Positions 17,719-29,018 are shown, counted from the stretch's first letter. The stretch: 64,000 bases of DNA from Sulfodiicoccus acidiphilus (GCF_003967175.1 NZ_AP018553.1:930001-994000), one strand, 5' to 3'. The notes: a model not told the origin generated them from the sequence alone. Numbers and translations: made by a program.

Positions 17719-18420
17719 CTATTTCCCTTCATATTTGGCCAGAACCATTACGTGATCCTTGTCGTAAGGATCTAAGTTAACCACTTGTCTGACGTCGAAG
17801 CCATTTGAGCTAAGCTTCTCTACTTCCCTCTTATATATCTCCTCCGGCTCCTTAGTTACATCTATGCTCCTTGCCTTTATAGCAAGTAGCAAATGTCCTT
17901 CCTTCTTTAAGTACAACGAGGCGTTGTAACTGGCTATCTCTGCCTGATCTGGTTGGGCTATGTCAACGTAAAGTACGTCCACCGCCTCCACTAAGGTCCT
18001 GAACCTCTGAGGAAACCTCGCATCAGCTAGAATAGTTATGACGTTCGGTCTACGTTGAGCAACCATTATGAGTTCCCTGACCACTCTGGGCGAGAACTCC
18101 ACTGCGTAAACCTTACCACTGGCTTCAACTATATCGGAGACGTGACTAACAGTGGTGCCGGACGCTGCTCCTAGATACAGCACCCTAGACCCAACACTAA
18201 GTGGAGACTCTTTAAGGCCCTTCATTATGGCTCCAGCCAGCTTACTCCTGAACGCGTTCCATTCCCTGTACTCGATCTTATTGTACCGAATTAGTCTCTC
18301 GCCATAGACATTATGCCCTGGAGACAAGTTTTTAGTACACAGTCTGACCGTGCCGTCCTCGAATTCACATCTAAATATGTTAAGCATGTTAGTCTCATAG
18401 ATAGAGACGACCTCTGACAT
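17719..18420 (-). CDS. flpA: Fibrillarin (C/D RNP 2'-O-methyltransferase)
   Basis: SAM-dependent enzyme of box C/D RNPs that methylates rRNA and tRNA riboses. 233 residues. The SAM motif [15 protein letters not shown] is near residue 87, with VYAVEFSPR and [13 protein letters not shown] following. Begins 2 bp after the nop5 stop on the same strand, the standard archaeal pair. Confidence 0.97.
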   Translation of the reverse strand: MSEVVSIYETNMLNIFRCEFEDGTVRLCTKNLSPGHNVYGERLIRYNKIEYREWNAFRSKLAGAIMKGLKESPLSVGSRVLYLGAASGTTVSHVSDIVEASGKVYAVEFSPRVVRELIMVAQRRPNVITILADARFPQRFRTLVEAVDVLYVDIAQPDQAEIASYNASLYLKKEGHLLLAIKARSIDVTKEPEEIYKREVEKLSSNGFDVRQVVNLDPYDKDHVMVLAKYEGK

Positions 18421-18422
18421 GG

Positions 18423-19667
18423 TTACCTCCTCCTGCCTCCTCTCCGTCTTCTATCTCCTCTTCCCCTTTCTCTCTTTCCCTTCTGCCTCTGTGATTCTTG
18501 CTTCTGTGATTCTTGCCTCGGGGGAGCAGATGGATATTTTGTCTTTATTTCTTCTATCCTTTTCATAAGCTGATCTACCAACTGATCTGAGGAGAGCCTA
18601 CCCGTGAAGGCGTCTATCTTGGCTGCTATAGCTAATTTTGACGCCAAGGCCCTCGCTATTTTACCCCTCTGCCACCGAGGAGAACTATGAATGGCTGGAT
18701 ATTGATATATGATCCCATGTTTAGGAGGTCTAGCTCCAGAGCGAAGTGCCCTGAACAGAGCCTTCTCGGCGCCAAGGACCTGTATGGTGCTAGCCGGCAT
18801 CTTAGCTAGCTCGTCGAGCCCATTAGCTAAACTGAGCAGTCTTGCACCTAGTGAGGAATCCACTAGGGCAGTTATGTTAGGTGCGACCTCTCTCATCACC
18901 GAATCCACGTACTCGTTTAGTTCGTCCCTTATTTGGAACAGTCTAAGAATGGAGTCGGACAGGGAAGTCAGGGCCCTTATGTCGGCCTCCGAGAGTTCAG
19001 CTCCTATACTTTTCCTTGCGACGTCAATTATTCTAGAGGCCTTAGCTTCCTGTATTCCGAGCTCAACGAGTTCATCCTTATTACCTATGGCGTCCCTATA
19101 ACCGAACCTACTAACAACACTCGCATACTGTCTATGGTCCTCTAGCATTTTATCGAGCTCAGGAAAATGGACACTGTACCATTCCCTCAATCTCTCTGAG
19201 AAGAGATTTATCGTCTTGTCTATGTCGTCCATGGCTCTTACTGCCTGGATCGCAAGGAGGTCGCGACGTTGGGCAGCTTTCCTCAACTTCCTTCTAGTGA
19301 GTTCGAGTGAAAGTTGATGAAGGTAATTGTAGAGTTCATCGGTTGAGGCGAAGTGTGTAGAGAGTGCGAAGGACTCAAGCGACTCTCTGAACTTCCTTGC
19401 TCCTACGTGAGAAGTGGCGTAGGTTACCTTGACACCGGCCTTGGCTTGAAGTTTCTGAACTTCTCTTTCATCTTCAACAACTACCTCCTCTGCTCCCACC
19501 TTCTTGACGAGCTCTAGGCTAGATGGGAGGGGCTCTCCCTCCTCGTTCTCCAGAAGGTAATCAACGACCTTGCCTATTTCCTTGTTATTGTGCACGTAGT
19601 CTACTAACTCTCCGCGATCATTGAACGCGAAGGCACCTATGGCGTGCTCGACGAGGTATATCTTCAT
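18423..19667 (-). CDS. nop5: Nop5 (Nop56/58 homologue), C/D RNP scaffold
   Basis: Scaffold of the C/D RNP linking fibrillarin and L7Ae-bound guide RNA. 414 residues: N-terminal fibrillarin-binding domain, long coiled-coil region (residues ~130-260), then the Nop domain with [20 protein letters not shown] and [16 protein letters not shown]. The C-terminus is a Lys/Arg/Gln-rich tail ([14 protein letters not shown]). Divergent from rps30e across a 56-bp promoter region. Confidence 0.97.
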   Translation of the reverse strand: MKIYLVEHAIGAFAFNDRGELVDYVHNNKEIGKVVDYLLENEEGEPLPSSLELVKKVGAEEVVVEDEREVQKLQAKAGVKVTYATSHVGARKFRESLESFALSTHFASTDELYNYLHQLSLELTRRKLRKAAQRRDLLAIQAVRAMDDIDKTINLFSERLREWYSVHFPELDKMLEDHRQYASVVSRFGYRDAIGNKDELVELGIQEAKASRIIDVARKSIGAELSEADIRALTSLSDSILRLFQIRDELNEYVDSVMREVAPNITALVDSSLGARLLSLANGLDELAKMPASTIQVLGAEKALFRALRSGARPPKHGIIYQYPAIHSSPRWQRGKIARALASKLAIAAKIDAFTGRLSSDQLVDQLMKRIEEIKTKYPSAPPRQESQKQESQRQKGKRERGRGDRRRRGGRRR

Positions 19668-19723
19668 CGTGTTCAGTGCGACTAAATGCTTTTAAGTTAT
19701 AACCTTTTATGCGTACTGATAGT

Positions 19724-19891
19724 ATGCCGTCTCACGGCTCGTTAACCAAGGCAGGAAAAGTAAGGAGTCAGACTCCGAAAGTTCAGGCTAAGGAAAAACA
19801 TAAGGAAGTTCCTCGTGTTAGGAATAGGGAGGAATTCGAAAAGAGATCCAAGCCTCCCGCTAAGGCTGAGGCTAGGCCTAGAGCTAGATAG
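19724..19891 (+). CDS. rps30e: 30S ribosomal protein S30e
   Basis: 55 residues beginning [14 protein letters not shown], the family hallmark, so ATG 19724 is chosen over the in-frame ATG 19709. A TATA-like AGTTATAA at 19695-19702 is 25-28 bp upstream, consistent with a leaderless mRNA. Very basic. Shares a transcript with gatD. Confidence 0.95.
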   Translation: MPSHGSLTKAGKVRSQTPKVQAKEKHKEVPRVRNREEFEKRSKPPAKAEARPRAR

Positions 19892-19919
19892 CTTTTTTCC
19901 CCGCTTCGAAGTCAGCTGT

Positions 19920-21248
19920 GTGGTGGAGAGTTACAGAGGAGAGGCTTCGGCTTTCCTGTCGAAATACGGGATTACAGAAGGTGATCAATTACTTTTGGCC
20001 CTAAAGAACGGCAAGGAACTACGCGGTACACTGATGCCGTCATATTCCAACGACGAATCTATTTTGGTCATAAAACTAGAGAACGGTTATAATGTTGGAA
20101 TATCATACAAGTATGTTGAATCGGTTAAGGTTATAGAGAGGAGAGGGAAAGGGGTAGGGGAGAGAACTACTGTTCTCGCGACAGGTGGAGAAGTCAAAAT
20201 TATAAGTACGGGGGGAACCATCGTCAGTAAAATTGAATACGAAACTGGTGCTGTTAGACCTGCACTTAGCACAGAGGAAATACTACAATTCGTGCCCGAG
20301 GCCAAGGAGTTCGGCACAGTGTCGGCAGAGATCCTGTTCTCCATTCTGAGCGAAGAAATGAAACCTACGTACTGGGAGAAGATAGCGGAGGCAGTGAAGA
20401 AGGCCTTCGATGAGGGGGTTAGGGGCGTGGTAGTTGCACATGGGACAGATACCATGGCATACACCGCGGCCGCATTGAGTTTTTCCCTAAGGACCCTGCA
20501 GGGGCCGGTAGTGCTGGTGGGTTCGCAGAGAAGTAGTGATAGGCCAAGTAGTGACTCCGCTATAAACCTTCTCAGCTCCATCCTTCTGGCTAAACAGGGG
20601 GAGTTTGGAGAGGTGGTCGTAAATATGCACGGTGAGACCTCCGATACCTATACGCTTGCCCACAGGGGAGTGAAGGTAAGGAAAATGCACACGAGCAGGA
20701 GAGACGCTTTCCAAAGCATAAACAGTCGACCCTTAGCTAGAGTGTGGTGGAGGGAAAGAAAATTGGAAATGATAGAGGACGAGGTGAGACAAAGGGGAGC
20801 GTCTACAGTATTAGAGACTGGTTTCGACGACAGGGTCTTCCTCCTTAAGTATTGGCCTGGACTGAGACCTGAGGTGGTAGAACAGATCGTGAGTAGTGGT
20901 GTCAGGGGAATAATAATAGAGGGGACAGGTCTAGGCCACACGTCTAAGGAATTCGCCCCCTACCTTAGAAAGGCCGTAAAGGAGGGGGTTTTCGTGGGAA
21001 TGACTTCACAATGTCTCTTCGGAGCAGTGAACATGAACGTCTATACCACGGGAAGAACATTAATGGAGGCTGGTGTTACTCCTCTTCTAGACATGCTACC
21101 GGAAGTGGCCCTGGTGAAGCTGATGTGGGTATTGAAGAGGGCAAGCGACTTAGAGGAAGTGAGGAAATTAATGATAAATAACCTTGTAGGAGAGATTAAC
21201 GTGAGGCACACGGTTGAGATGTACCCGAGGTGGGACAGTGGACGATGA
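19920..21248 (+). CDS. gatD: Glutamyl-tRNA(Gln) amidotransferase subunit D
   Basis: Asparaginase-like subunit that releases ammonia from Gln for the GatDE amidation of Glu-tRNA(Gln). About 442 residues: an N-terminal beta-barrel domain, then the asparaginase fold with ISTGGTI near residue 102 and the second catalytic site VVAHGTDTMAYTA near 180. GTG 19920 or 19923 gives the family's N-terminus; the frame extends further upstream but inside rps30e. Its end overlaps gatE. Confidence 0.95.
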   Translation: MVESYRGEASAFLSKYGITEGDQLLLALKNGKELRGTLMPSYSNDESILVIKLENGYNVGISYKYVESVKVIERRGKGVGERTTVLATGGEVKIISTGGTIVSKIEYETGAVRPALSTEEILQFVPEAKEFGTVSAEILFSILSEEMKPTYWEKIAEAVKKAFDEGVRGVVVAHGTDTMAYTAAALSFSLRTLQGPVVLVGSQRSSDRPSSDSAINLLSSILLAKQGEFGEVVVNMHGETSDTYTLAHRGVKVRKMHTSRRDAFQSINSRPLARVWWRERKLEMIEDEVRQRGASTVLETGFDDRVFLLKYWPGLRPEVVEQIVSSGVRGIIIEGTGLGHTSKEFAPYLRKAVKEGVFVGMTSQCLFGAVNMNVYTTGRTLMEAGVTPLLDMLPEVALVKLMWVLKRASDLEEVRKLMINNLVGEINVRHTVEMYPRWDSGR

Positions 21249-23130
21249 TGTAGTAGTACATGGGCTGGGCCTAAAGGTGGGGCTTGAGGTTCATCAACAA
21301 CTCAACACTAAATACAAACTCTTTTGCTCCTGTCCCACCAAGCTAGAAGGCGGCGCGGGACCTAGATTGGAAAGGTACCTCAGACCCTCGATAAGTGAGC
21401 TGGGAGAAGTTGACGCGGCCGCCCTCTTCGAGTGGCAAAGAGGAACTAAGTTCACGTATGTGGCGCCACCCGACTCCTCCTGCCTAGTTGAGGCGGATGA
21501 AGAGCCACCACACGCTCTTAACAGGGAGGCGCTGGAGGTAGGACTAGCAGTTTCCATTGCGTTAGGAGCATCAATAGTCGACGAAGTTTACGTTATGAGG
21601 AAGATAGTAATAGATGGGTCCAATACTACGGGTTTTCAGAGAACAGCGCTAATCAGCCTAGGTGGAAAAGTGAGTGATGAGGATGGAGATGTAGGTATAC
21701 TTTCAATAACAATTGAGGAGGATGCTGCCAGAAGACTCGATGAGGAAGGATCTTTCTCGCTTGATAGATTAGGAGTTCCGTTAATCGAGATATCCACCGC
21801 CCCAGACATAAAGACGCCGGAACAAGCTGAACGTGTTGCGAAGAAGATAGGCCAGCTGCTTAGGCTCACTGGAAAGGCTAAACGGGGCCTAGGAACAATA
21901 AGACAGGACCTAAACGTGTCAATCAAAGGAGGAACTAAGGTCGAGGTTAAGGGAGTCCAACAGTTAGAGCTCATACCTAAGGTCGTAAGGAATGAGGCAT
22001 TAAGGCAAAGGGCTCTACTAGAGATTAGGGAAGAATTGAAGAGACGGGGAGTTTCCGAGATCGATATAATTAATGCCAGTCAACCAGTTGACCTTAGCCA
22101 AGTATTGGGAGGAAGCGCCAACAAACTAATTTCTTCCCAGTTATCTCAAGGGGGCGTGGTGATTGGAGTCAGGCTTCCCATGTTCGCCGGTATCCTAGGA
22201 AGAGAGGTAAACCCAGGGAGGCGGTTAGGGACTGAAATGGCAGACTACGTCAAGGCCTTTGCTGGACTCGGGGGACTCTTCCACTCTGACGAACTACCAA
22301 AGTATGGGATAACGAAAGAGGAGGTGGAGAAAGTGAGAGACGCTCTCAAGTTAATGGATGCTGACGGATTCGTTCTATTGGTTGGTCCAAGGAACAAGGC
22401 ATTGAGAGCGGCAGAGGTGATAAGGGCTAGGGCTGTTCAGTGTCTTCAAGGGGTTCCGAAGGAGACTAGGGGGGCAAATGAAGACGGAACGACGAGGTTC
22501 CTGAGGCCACAGCCAGGATCAGCTAGAATGTACCCAGAGACTGACGTACCTCCAATCAGAATAACGGAAGTCGAACTTCAGGAGGCCAAGGGATTGGTTC
22601 CAGCGGATCCTTCTATGAAGTTAAAGTGGATGCTGTCCTTAGGACTCAGCGAAGAGTTGGCCAGAACCATGCTGGACAGTGTCAGACTTGACCTGTTTGA
22701 GGAGCTAACTAGGAAGTACCACCCCAAGGTCCCAGCTACGTTGATAGCGAGCACCATAGAGAACACAGTGAAGTACATTAAGAGTAAAGGTGGGGAGCTG
22801 TCCAAGATAACCGACGATGTCATAGAGGAGGTGTTAAAGGCTGTCTATGAGGAAAGGGTACCTAAGGACTCCGTTCCAGAGGTTCTGATGGCAGTAGCAA
22901 TAGAAGGGACTCCAATTAGCGATGCCATAGCCCGCTATTTGACCATCAGTGATGAGCAAGTAGCGCAGGTAGTGAAAGCCGCAGTCGAGCAAGCGGACCT
23001 CTCTGACCCCAGAAGGGCATTTAACGTGGCCATGGGAAGGGCAATGCAGGCACTTAGGGGTAGAGTTGATGGAAAGAAAGTCGCGGAGGCCGTGAGGAGA
23101 GAAATTGAGGAAAGAACTAGAAAGAATTAA
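21238..23130 (+). CDS. gatE: Glutamyl-tRNA(Gln) amidotransferase subunit E
   Basis: Kinase/amidase partner of GatD, archaeal specific, GatB-related. 630 residues from GTG 21238, overlapping the gatD stop. N-terminal GLEVHQQL near residue 17, Cys motif KLFCSCP near 30, and DGSNTTGFQRT near 130; a GAD-like insert and the GatB/YqeY tail domain at the end. Together with tRNA-Gln(CTG) at 10358 the window contains both partners of indirect Gln-tRNA synthesis. Confidence 0.96.
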   Translation: MDDDVVVHGLGLKVGLEVHQQLNTKYKLFCSCPTKLEGGAGPRLERYLRPSISELGEVDAAALFEWQRGTKFTYVAPPDSSCLVEADEEPPHALNREALEVGLAVSIALGASIVDEVYVMRKIVIDGSNTTGFQRTALISLGGKVSDEDGDVGILSITIEEDAARRLDEEGSFSLDRLGVPLIEISTAPDIKTPEQAERVAKKIGQLLRLTGKAKRGLGTIRQDLNVSIKGGTKVEVKGVQQLELIPKVVRNEALRQRALLEIREELKRRGVSEIDIINASQPVDLSQVLGGSANKLISSQLSQGGVVIGVRLPMFAGILGREVNPGRRLGTEMADYVKAFAGLGGLFHSDELPKYGITKEEVEKVRDALKLMDADGFVLLVGPRNKALRAAEVIRARAVQCLQGVPKETRGANEDGTTRFLRPQPGSARMYPETDVPPIRITEVELQEAKGLVPADPSMKLKWMLSLGLSEELARTMLDSVRLDLFEELTRKYHPKVPATLIASTIENTVKYIKSKGGELSKITDDVIEEVLKAVYEERVPKDSVPEVLMAVAIEGTPISDAIARYLTISDEQVAQVVKAAVEQADLSDPRRAFNVAMGRAMQALRGRVDGKKVAEAVRREIEERTRKN

Positions 23131-23190
23131 AACACGGAAAGGAAAGCTAGAAGTACCGTCGATGATTGAAAGGCATTTGCCTGATCGTTG

Positions 23191-24252
23191 ATGAGCTTGA
23201 CCGCTGATGACGGTGCATCCACTATGATAGAACCCTTACTTAGATTTCCGGCCTCGAGTACTCCGCCATTGGAGCTCACAGATGAAGACCTGAAGTTGGA
23301 GCAACTACCTCTCATCCTGACACAACTCTCCCCTAGAGAAGTAACATGGAAGTATGGCGGTGAGCTGTTAGGCCCTGATGGGACGAGAGTTAAAGTGAGA
23401 GGGGAGGGAAACTACGTAATCAGGACTCCAGTAAATAGGTCACCCATACCTTGGAGCTTTCCAGAGTTAGACCCGAACCACTTTAGGCTCTTAGTGAGGG
23501 ATCTTATTCCGTGCAGGGAAGGGGAGGCCATACTTAACCCCAGTCCTTGGCGTAGGAAGTGGGTGGAAAACGGAGAATCCGTGATAATGGAACCCGGAGA
23601 GATCACCGAAGCTCCCAAAAAGAAGGACCACGGAATAGCTTTTCTTGATGGAGAAGTAAAAATATCTACTAACTTTTACAATCCTTTAATATATTACCAA
23701 AATCCATACTATGTCAACTACGGTGAAAAAATTGGGGGTCCTTCCACTTGGTTCTCAGTGGAGCTAGAGAATGCATTGCTCTTGGCTTCTGCTCACCCTA
23801 TCCACATCCAGTTAGAGAGAGGCGTATTGTTAGCTAGTTCAAAAGGGAAGATCGCTAGTTGGAGTGGGTTAAATTGGAAGGAAGCAAAGCCGTTTCAGGT
23901 GAGTTGGGACATGCAAAACGAGCCCGTATCAGTGGAATGCGTACCTCCCTCACCAATCTCAATCTACAGACTTGAGCCCTCAACAGTGATTCCCGTCCAT
24001 TTAGAGTACAGGGGCGGAGAACTCACAATGGGGCTACTTAACCTAAGCGATTCACCCGTTATGTCTAAACTTACGGTAATAGCCAGAATACTAGAAGCGT
24101 CAACTCTTGGCCCCACTGGACAGGAGATGGAAAAGTTGTTTCCAGAGCTGGACACACTAAGAATACCTATTCGGAGATGGGGAGTAGTTTTCTTTAGGGC
24201 TAGGCTCAAGAAGTTACTCAATGTCTTCCTCAGAAAGTACTACGTGGCTTAG
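23191..24252 (+). CDS. Conserved hypothetical protein, 353 aa
   Basis: Not recognised. ATG 23191 (TTG 23188 possible). Beta-rich and aromatic (FYNPLIYYQNPYYVNYGEK), no signal peptide, one acidic hydrophilic region near 140, two cysteines. Its last bases overlap the convergent HTH gene. It lies 60 bp after gatE on the same strand. The overall look suggests a soluble beta-sandwich protein; no function is claimed. Confidence 0.6.
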   Translation: MSLTADDGASTMIEPLLRFPASSTPPLELTDEDLKLEQLPLILTQLSPREVTWKYGGELLGPDGTRVKVRGEGNYVIRTPVNRSPIPWSFPELDPNHFRLLVRDLIPCREGEAILNPSPWRRKWVENGESVIMEPGEITEAPKKKDHGIAFLDGEVKISTNFYNPLIYYQNPYYVNYGEKIGGPSTWFSVELENALLLASAHPIHIQLERGVLLASSKGKIASWSGLNWKEAKPFQVSWDMQNEPVSVECVPPSPISIYRLEPSTVIPVHLEYRGGELTMGLLNLSDSPVMSKLTVIARILEASTLGPTGQEMEKLFPELDTLRIPIRRWGVVFFRARLKKLLNVFLRKYYVA

Positions 24253-24614
24253 CGAGCTCGCGTCTCTTCATAGAAACAGCTTCCTATGAAGCGACCTTCC
24301 TTCCGAAGGTAGCCTTTGCTTTCTGAACACAACATGCAGTAATAGTCAGATATGTCTCCTCTGCCCTTCTCTAATATATTCAGCATTTCTTCTATCATTT
24401 GAGATATTTTAGGGTCGGTCTCCAAGAACTCCTTCATGTAACTTCCTCTCCTATTCTTTACGTAATTCTGGACAGCGGCAGGCGTTATGCCTAACAACTT
24501 AGCTGTCCTATATATAGATAAGCCCTTCTCCTTAACTAGCCTTTCAGCTAACACACATCGTATCGCAGGCAATATGTCCCTAGCCGCCACTTCACAGGGA
24601 AGCAAGTATGACAA
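24249..24614 (-). CDS. Predicted HTH regulator with C-terminal Cys pair
   Basis: 121 residues from TTG 24614. An XRE-like helix-turn-helix (LSIYRTAKLLGITPAAVQNYVK, residues 32-53) is followed by helices and a CMLC motif near residue 93, with one further Cys (SCFYEE), so a metal or thiol sensor is possible. This matches the COG2522 type of archaeal regulator, from memory. Convergent with the preceding gene with a 4-bp overlap. Confidence 0.75.
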   Translation of the reverse strand: MSYLLPCEVAARDILPAIRCVLAERLVKEKGLSIYRTAKLLGITPAAVQNYVKNRRGSYMKEFLETDPKISQMIEEMLNILEKGRGDISDYYCMLCSESKGYLRKEGRFIGSCFYEETRAR

Positions 24615-24685
24615 ACTATATCCCTATATAATAAATGTAGCACGAAGTGCTATAAAAGCAGTTCATATAAAAATGTAATGGACTT

Positions 24686-27142
24686 CTATAGGTCACACGT
24701 GGAGCATCCTCCGGCATAGGTTTCAGAGGCTTCCACGAAGCTACTCAGCCTGAGCTTGACTGGTTCCTTAGGTTTCTCAGCCCTCTTCTTCTCTTCTATT
24801 TTCTCTTTCTCTTCCTTTATCCCGAAGTAAATCACCTGCTTGGACTTGCTCCTGTCCCTGTAAACGGTTATGCCCTTTATACCTAATCTCCAGGCGGTGA
24901 CGTAAACGTTCCACACCACATCTTCTGGTTCATCGCTTCTGAGATTTATGGTCTTTGAAACTCCAGAGTCGTTCCACTGCTGCCAGCAGGCCTGATGAAG
25001 GAGATGGTAGATCGGGTCTACCTCATGAGCTGTCCTGAAGAGTCTCCTTATTGTCTTAGGTACGAATGGCTGATCCGAAACTGTTCCACTCTCCGCAATT
25101 TTCTTTATTACCTCAGGATCGTCCATCTCGTACTTCTTAAGGTACTCTAGAAAGAGAGGATCAATCTCTATGAACTTCCCCACGGCAACGTTTCTAACGA
25201 AGGCGAGGGCGAAAAGGGGCTCTATCGCTGAAGACGTGCCCGCTATTATGGATATAGTACCTGTGGGGGCAACAGAGACCACTGTTGCGTTCCTCAGTCC
25301 ATACTTTAGCCTCAACTCCTTGAGGACAGAGAAGTCTAATGATTCGGCCTTAGCGGCCATCTTCCTCACTTGTTCAGAAGGCTGTCCACCTAGCCCTGCC
25401 ACCTTCAGTATCTCTTGAAAGTCCCTAGCGTTCTCCCACACATCCTTATAGAGTGTAGGGTCATAAGCTGGGAAGGACCCCTTTTCCTTGGCTAACTCTA
25501 TGGAAGCTAACATGGCGTTATAGTAGATGAACTTCGCTAACTGATACGATATGTAGAGGCCATCGATCGAGTCGTACTGGACGCCTAGCCTAACTAGAGC
25601 CCTAGCCAGACCCATTACGCCTAGGCCGACCTTCCTAGTCCTCTTCGTAGCTTCCTCTATCTGCTTTAGAGGATACCTATTGGCGTCTACTACATTATCT
25701 AAGAACCTCACAGCGTATTTGACTGCCTCAGCGATCCCGTCCCAATCGATCTTCCCATCTACAACGAATTTCTCAAGGTTAATAGAGCCCAAGTTGCAGG
25801 ACTCCCAAGGTAATAGGGGTTCCTCTGCACATGGATTGGTGGCCTGTATTTTGCCTAAATACCATACTGGATGTCTTCTATTGACTTCATCAACGAATAT
25901 AAGTCCTGGGTCACCCGAGTCCCAAGCCGATTTAACTATCTTAGTCATTAGCTCCCTCGCATTAACATATCCTGTAACGGCGCCCTCTGTCTCAGCGATA
26001 GCTAGCGCCTCATCCACTGTCACTATTCTACTTTCATCCAAGGGGACTGCCTCCCTTTCCTCTAACTCCCTCAGGATCTCCTCCTGCACCCATTCCTCCC
26101 ACATGTAGTTCCTCGCTCTCACCACGTAATAGTCCCAATCCTTTATCCTAGTCTTTCTCGGATTCACTAGAGGGAACGGTTCCCCAGAGTCGACCTTTCG
26201 CATGAACTCGTCGTACACCGCCACAGATATGTTGAAGTTCTGAAGTTGGGCGTCCTTCAGCTCCCCCGTCTTGGCCCTTATGAAATCCTCGACGTCTGGG
26301 TGCCAAACATGCAGTATGCCCATATTTGCACCCCTCCTTTTCCCTCCCTGCTTCACCACGTCAGTTGAAACGTCAAATATCCTCATGAACGAGACAGGCC
26401 CGGAGGCCACACCAGCAGTGGAGGCGACTACATCCCCTTTGGGCCTGAGCTCCGAGAAGTCGAAGCCGGTCCCACCTCCCTGTTGATGTATCACGGCCAT
26501 CGCCCTCAACGAGTCGAATATCCCATCGCCTTGTGGTGTGACCATGGAGTCCCTGACGGGGATTACGAAACAAGCGGAGAGTATGCCGAGCCTCGTATCG
26601 GCATTCATGAGGGCTGGTGTATTTGGAACGAACTTGAGGCTAGACATGAGTTCATAGAACTTCTCCTCCACATCCTTTCGTTCTCCCCTAGCCAAGAACC
26701 TAGCTACTCTTCTGAAGAGCATTTGTGGTGTTTCGACGTAGCGTAGAGTATCTGGATCCTTCAGGAGGTACCTAGCCTCTAACACCTTTAGGGCATTGTA
26801 TGTGAGGAGGAGATCTCGCTGGTCGAACTCGGTCCACTTCCCCTTACCGAAGACATGGTTGTATATCCTTGCGAGCACGTACCTCTTAGCTACCTCCATG
26901 AGGCCTTGGTCCTCTATTGACTTCTCTATCAAGTTCCGTTCCACTATGTCGGCCAAGGTCCTAGTATCTACTGTGCTATCCTTAGAGTTAGAGACAACGT
27001 CCTTAACTATGGCGTCCAAAACGTCCGAAGAGAGAGGAAACTTGGAGGAGATCTTCTCGACCCTAAACTCCTCTACCCTCCCATCCCTCTTCAAAACCTT
27101 TAGCCTCCTAGCTACTAACAGATCGACAGCGGTAGATTCCAT
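24686..27142 (-). CDS. nrdJ: Adenosylcobalamin-dependent ribonucleotide reductase (class II)
   Basis: Reduces ribonucleotides to deoxyribonucleotides using a B12-derived radical. 818 residues from ATG 27142. N-terminal ATP-cone ([11 protein letters not shown]), then the barrel with NPCAEEPL and [16 protein letters not shown], and GSINLEKF. The C-terminal CSTCDL CxxC pair near the end is the redox shuttle. No activating small subunit is seen, as expected for class II. Vitamin B12 dependence is inferred from the family. Confidence 0.95.
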   Translation of the reverse strand: MESTAVDLLVARRLKVLKRDGRVEEFRVEKISSKFPLSSDVLDAIVKDVVSNSKDSTVDTRTLADIVERNLIEKSIEDQGLMEVAKRYVLARIYNHVFGKGKWTEFDQRDLLLTYNALKVLEARYLLKDPDTLRYVETPQMLFRRVARFLARGERKDVEEKFYELMSSLKFVPNTPALMNADTRLGILSACFVIPVRDSMVTPQGDGIFDSLRAMAVIHQQGGGTGFDFSELRPKGDVVASTAGVASGPVSFMRIFDVSTDVVKQGGKRRGANMGILHVWHPDVEDFIRAKTGELKDAQLQNFNISVAVYDEFMRKVDSGEPFPLVNPRKTRIKDWDYYVVRARNYMWEEWVQEEILRELEEREAVPLDESRIVTVDEALAIAETEGAVTGYVNARELMTKIVKSAWDSGDPGLIFVDEVNRRHPVWYLGKIQATNPCAEEPLLPWESCNLGSINLEKFVVDGKIDWDGIAEAVKYAVRFLDNVVDANRYPLKQIEEATKRTRKVGLGVMGLARALVRLGVQYDSIDGLYISYQLAKFIYYNAMLASIELAKEKGSFPAYDPTLYKDVWENARDFQEILKVAGLGGQPSEQVRKMAAKAESLDFSVLKELRLKYGLRNATVVSVAPTGTISIIAGTSSAIEPLFALAFVRNVAVGKFIEIDPLFLEYLKKYEMDDPEVIKKIAESGTVSDQPFVPKTIRRLFRTAHEVDPIYHLLHQACWQQWNDSGVSKTINLRSDEPEDVVWNVYVTAWRLGIKGITVYRDRSKSKQVIYFGIKEEKEKIEEKKRAEKPKEPVKLRLSSFVEASETYAGGCSTCDL

Positions 27143-27283
27143 CAAAGTAACTCACCCTCCGTGTAAAATACTACTTACTCACATAAATAGGGGTATTACC
27201 TCAACCGGCGGAGAAGGGAGTATTGAGCCATCTAGAAAAGAGATAGATAAGATTGCTAAGGCGACAATTCTTAAAAGCCCAAA

Positions 27284-28678
27284 CTAAGCGCCTATTCCAG
27301 CCTCTCGCAGGGACCTAGCGATCTGAATTAGATAGAAGTCAGAGAGGTGGGGTCCAGTGAGCTGAACGCCTACGCTCAACTTTCCGACTTTTCCGGCAGG
27401 AAGAGAGAGAGAGGGAGCTCCTGTTAGATTCGCCACGACGGTGTTAACGTCCATCATGTACATCCTGATGGGGTCACTAATAACTTCGCCCAGCTTGGGA
27501 GGAAGGATGGGCATAGTTGGAGAGAGCAATACGTTGACCTCCTTGAGAAGGGAAGTGAGTTGTTTGATAACTAGCGTCCTGACCTTAAGTGCCTTAAGGT
27601 AGTACTGTTCATAGTAGCCTGCACTGAGAATGAAGGAACCTAGGAGTATCCTCCTTTTCACTTCAGTTCCGAATCCCTCTCCCCTCGTCTTTCCGTATAC
27701 CTCCTTCCAAGTCCCATCTGTCCCAGTCGAGTAGCCGTATCTAACACCATCGTACCTAGCCAAGTTCGAGCTAGCTTCTGACATGGCGATTATGTAGTAC
27801 GCCGGAACCAAGTAATCTGTCAACCCTAACGTTACTTCCTTCACTGACGCGCCTTCGTCGCTCAGTTTGTTAGCCACGGTCTCGGTTACACTTCTAACAG
27901 GCGGCTCCGACGCTCCAGTAACGTCCACTAGGAGGCCAACCCGTAGACCCTTCATGTCCACTTGAGCCGGAGATTCTGGTTGGTCGCTGATGGTAGTAGA
28001 ATCCTTGGGATCGGGACCTCGTATTACATCATATAGGAGTTCAAGGTCTTCTGGGTTCTGAGCGAAAGGCCCTATTTGTTCCAAGCTGTTTGCGTAAGCA
28101 ACTAACCCATATCTACTTACCGTTCCGTATGATGGTTTTAGGCCGTAGATTCCAGTGAATGACGCAGGGGCCCTTATTGATCCTCCGGTGTCGCTTCCCA
28201 AGGCCAACTTTACTACGTCTGCCGCTACTGCTACTGCGCTCCCTCCTGAAGATCCACCAGCTATCCTCTCTGGGTCCAAGGGATTCCGCACCGGCCCGAA
28301 GTAACTCGTCTCAGTGGTGGAACCCATGGCGAACTCATCCATGTTGGTCTTACCTACCACAACAGCGCCTTCCTCTCTCAACTTCCTTATGACTGTAGCG
28401 TCGTAGGGAGAAATATAGTTCGAAAGCATCCTAGAACCACAAGTGTTAGGCATCCCCCTAACTGAAATGTTATCTTTAATCGCTATCAGCAGTCCAGTAA
28501 GCCGTCCTCTACCCTCAGCTAACCTCGCCTTTACCTCCTTGAGGACCACATCTGCTTTTTCGACGTAAGTAAACGCATTGAGCTCCTCAATCTTTTCTAT
28601 CTTTTCATACGTAGAGTAAACATATTCCTCTGGACTCAACCTACCTTCCTTAAGTTCTCTAACGGACATCAACTTCAC
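27284..28678 (-). CDS. gatA: Aspartyl/glutamyl-tRNA amidotransferase subunit A
   Basis: Amidase-signature glutaminase of GatCAB, which converts Asp-tRNA(Asn) to Asn-tRNA(Asn) in archaea. 464 residues. Catalytic triad elements: Lys in AIKDNIS (near 70), Ser in AGGSSGGSAVA and SDTGGSIRAPA (near 145-170). ATG 28678 overlaps the gatC stop. GatB is not in this window; GatDE, which makes Gln-tRNA(Gln), is. Confidence 0.95.
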   Translation of the reverse strand: MKLMSVRELKEGRLSPEEYVYSTYEKIEKIEELNAFTYVEKADVVLKEVKARLAEGRGRLTGLLIAIKDNISVRGMPNTCGSRMLSNYISPYDATVIRKLREEGAVVVGKTNMDEFAMGSTTETSYFGPVRNPLDPERIAGGSSGGSAVAVAADVVKLALGSDTGGSIRAPASFTGIYGLKPSYGTVSRYGLVAYANSLEQIGPFAQNPEDLELLYDVIRGPDPKDSTTISDQPESPAQVDMKGLRVGLLVDVTGASEPPVRSVTETVANKLSDEGASVKEVTLGLTDYLVPAYYIIAMSEASSNLARYDGVRYGYSTGTDGTWKEVYGKTRGEGFGTEVKRRILLGSFILSAGYYEQYYLKALKVRTLVIKQLTSLLKEVNVLLSPTMPILPPKLGEVISDPIRMYMMDVNTVVANLTGAPSLSLPAGKVGKLSVGVQLTGPHLSDFYLIQIARSLREAGIGA

Positions 28679-28968
28679 TCACCAAAGGTCTTAGGCCCTA
28701 CTATGTAACCTTCTCTGGTACGTTTGGCGTTAGAGAGGGCTAGGTTGACGGGGAGCGGATCTTCCGGCTCGTCCTTCCTCATCTTTCCGCCACTCACAGG
28801 ATGAAAGGTGGGCTCCACTTCACTGAGATCAAGTTGATCTAGTTTTGAAAAGAAAGCTAATATTTTTTCTAGATCTTCCTTTATTTCTTCTCTCTCCTCG
28901 CCCTTCAGCTCGATTAGGGAGAGGGACTCTAACCTCTTCACTAGCTCCTCGTCAACCTCGATTTTCAT
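28675..28968 (-). CDS. gatC: Aspartyl/glutamyl-tRNA amidotransferase subunit C
   Basis: 97-residue linker protein that stabilises GatA-GatB. The family pattern is VKRLESLSLIELKGEE at residues 9-24, then LDQLDLSEVEPTFHP in the middle and REGYIVGPK near the end. Upstream of and overlapping gatA, so co-translated. Confidence 0.93.
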   Translation of the reverse strand: MKIEVDEELVKRLESLSLIELKGEEREEIKEDLEKILAFFSKLDQLDLSEVEPTFHPVSGGKMRKDEPEDPLPVNLALSNAKRTREGYIVGPKTFGE

Positions 28969-29018
28969 GGTAGAAACCCCGTTCGCCTGAGTAATATATA
29001 TGTCTGCTTCTAAGCCTT

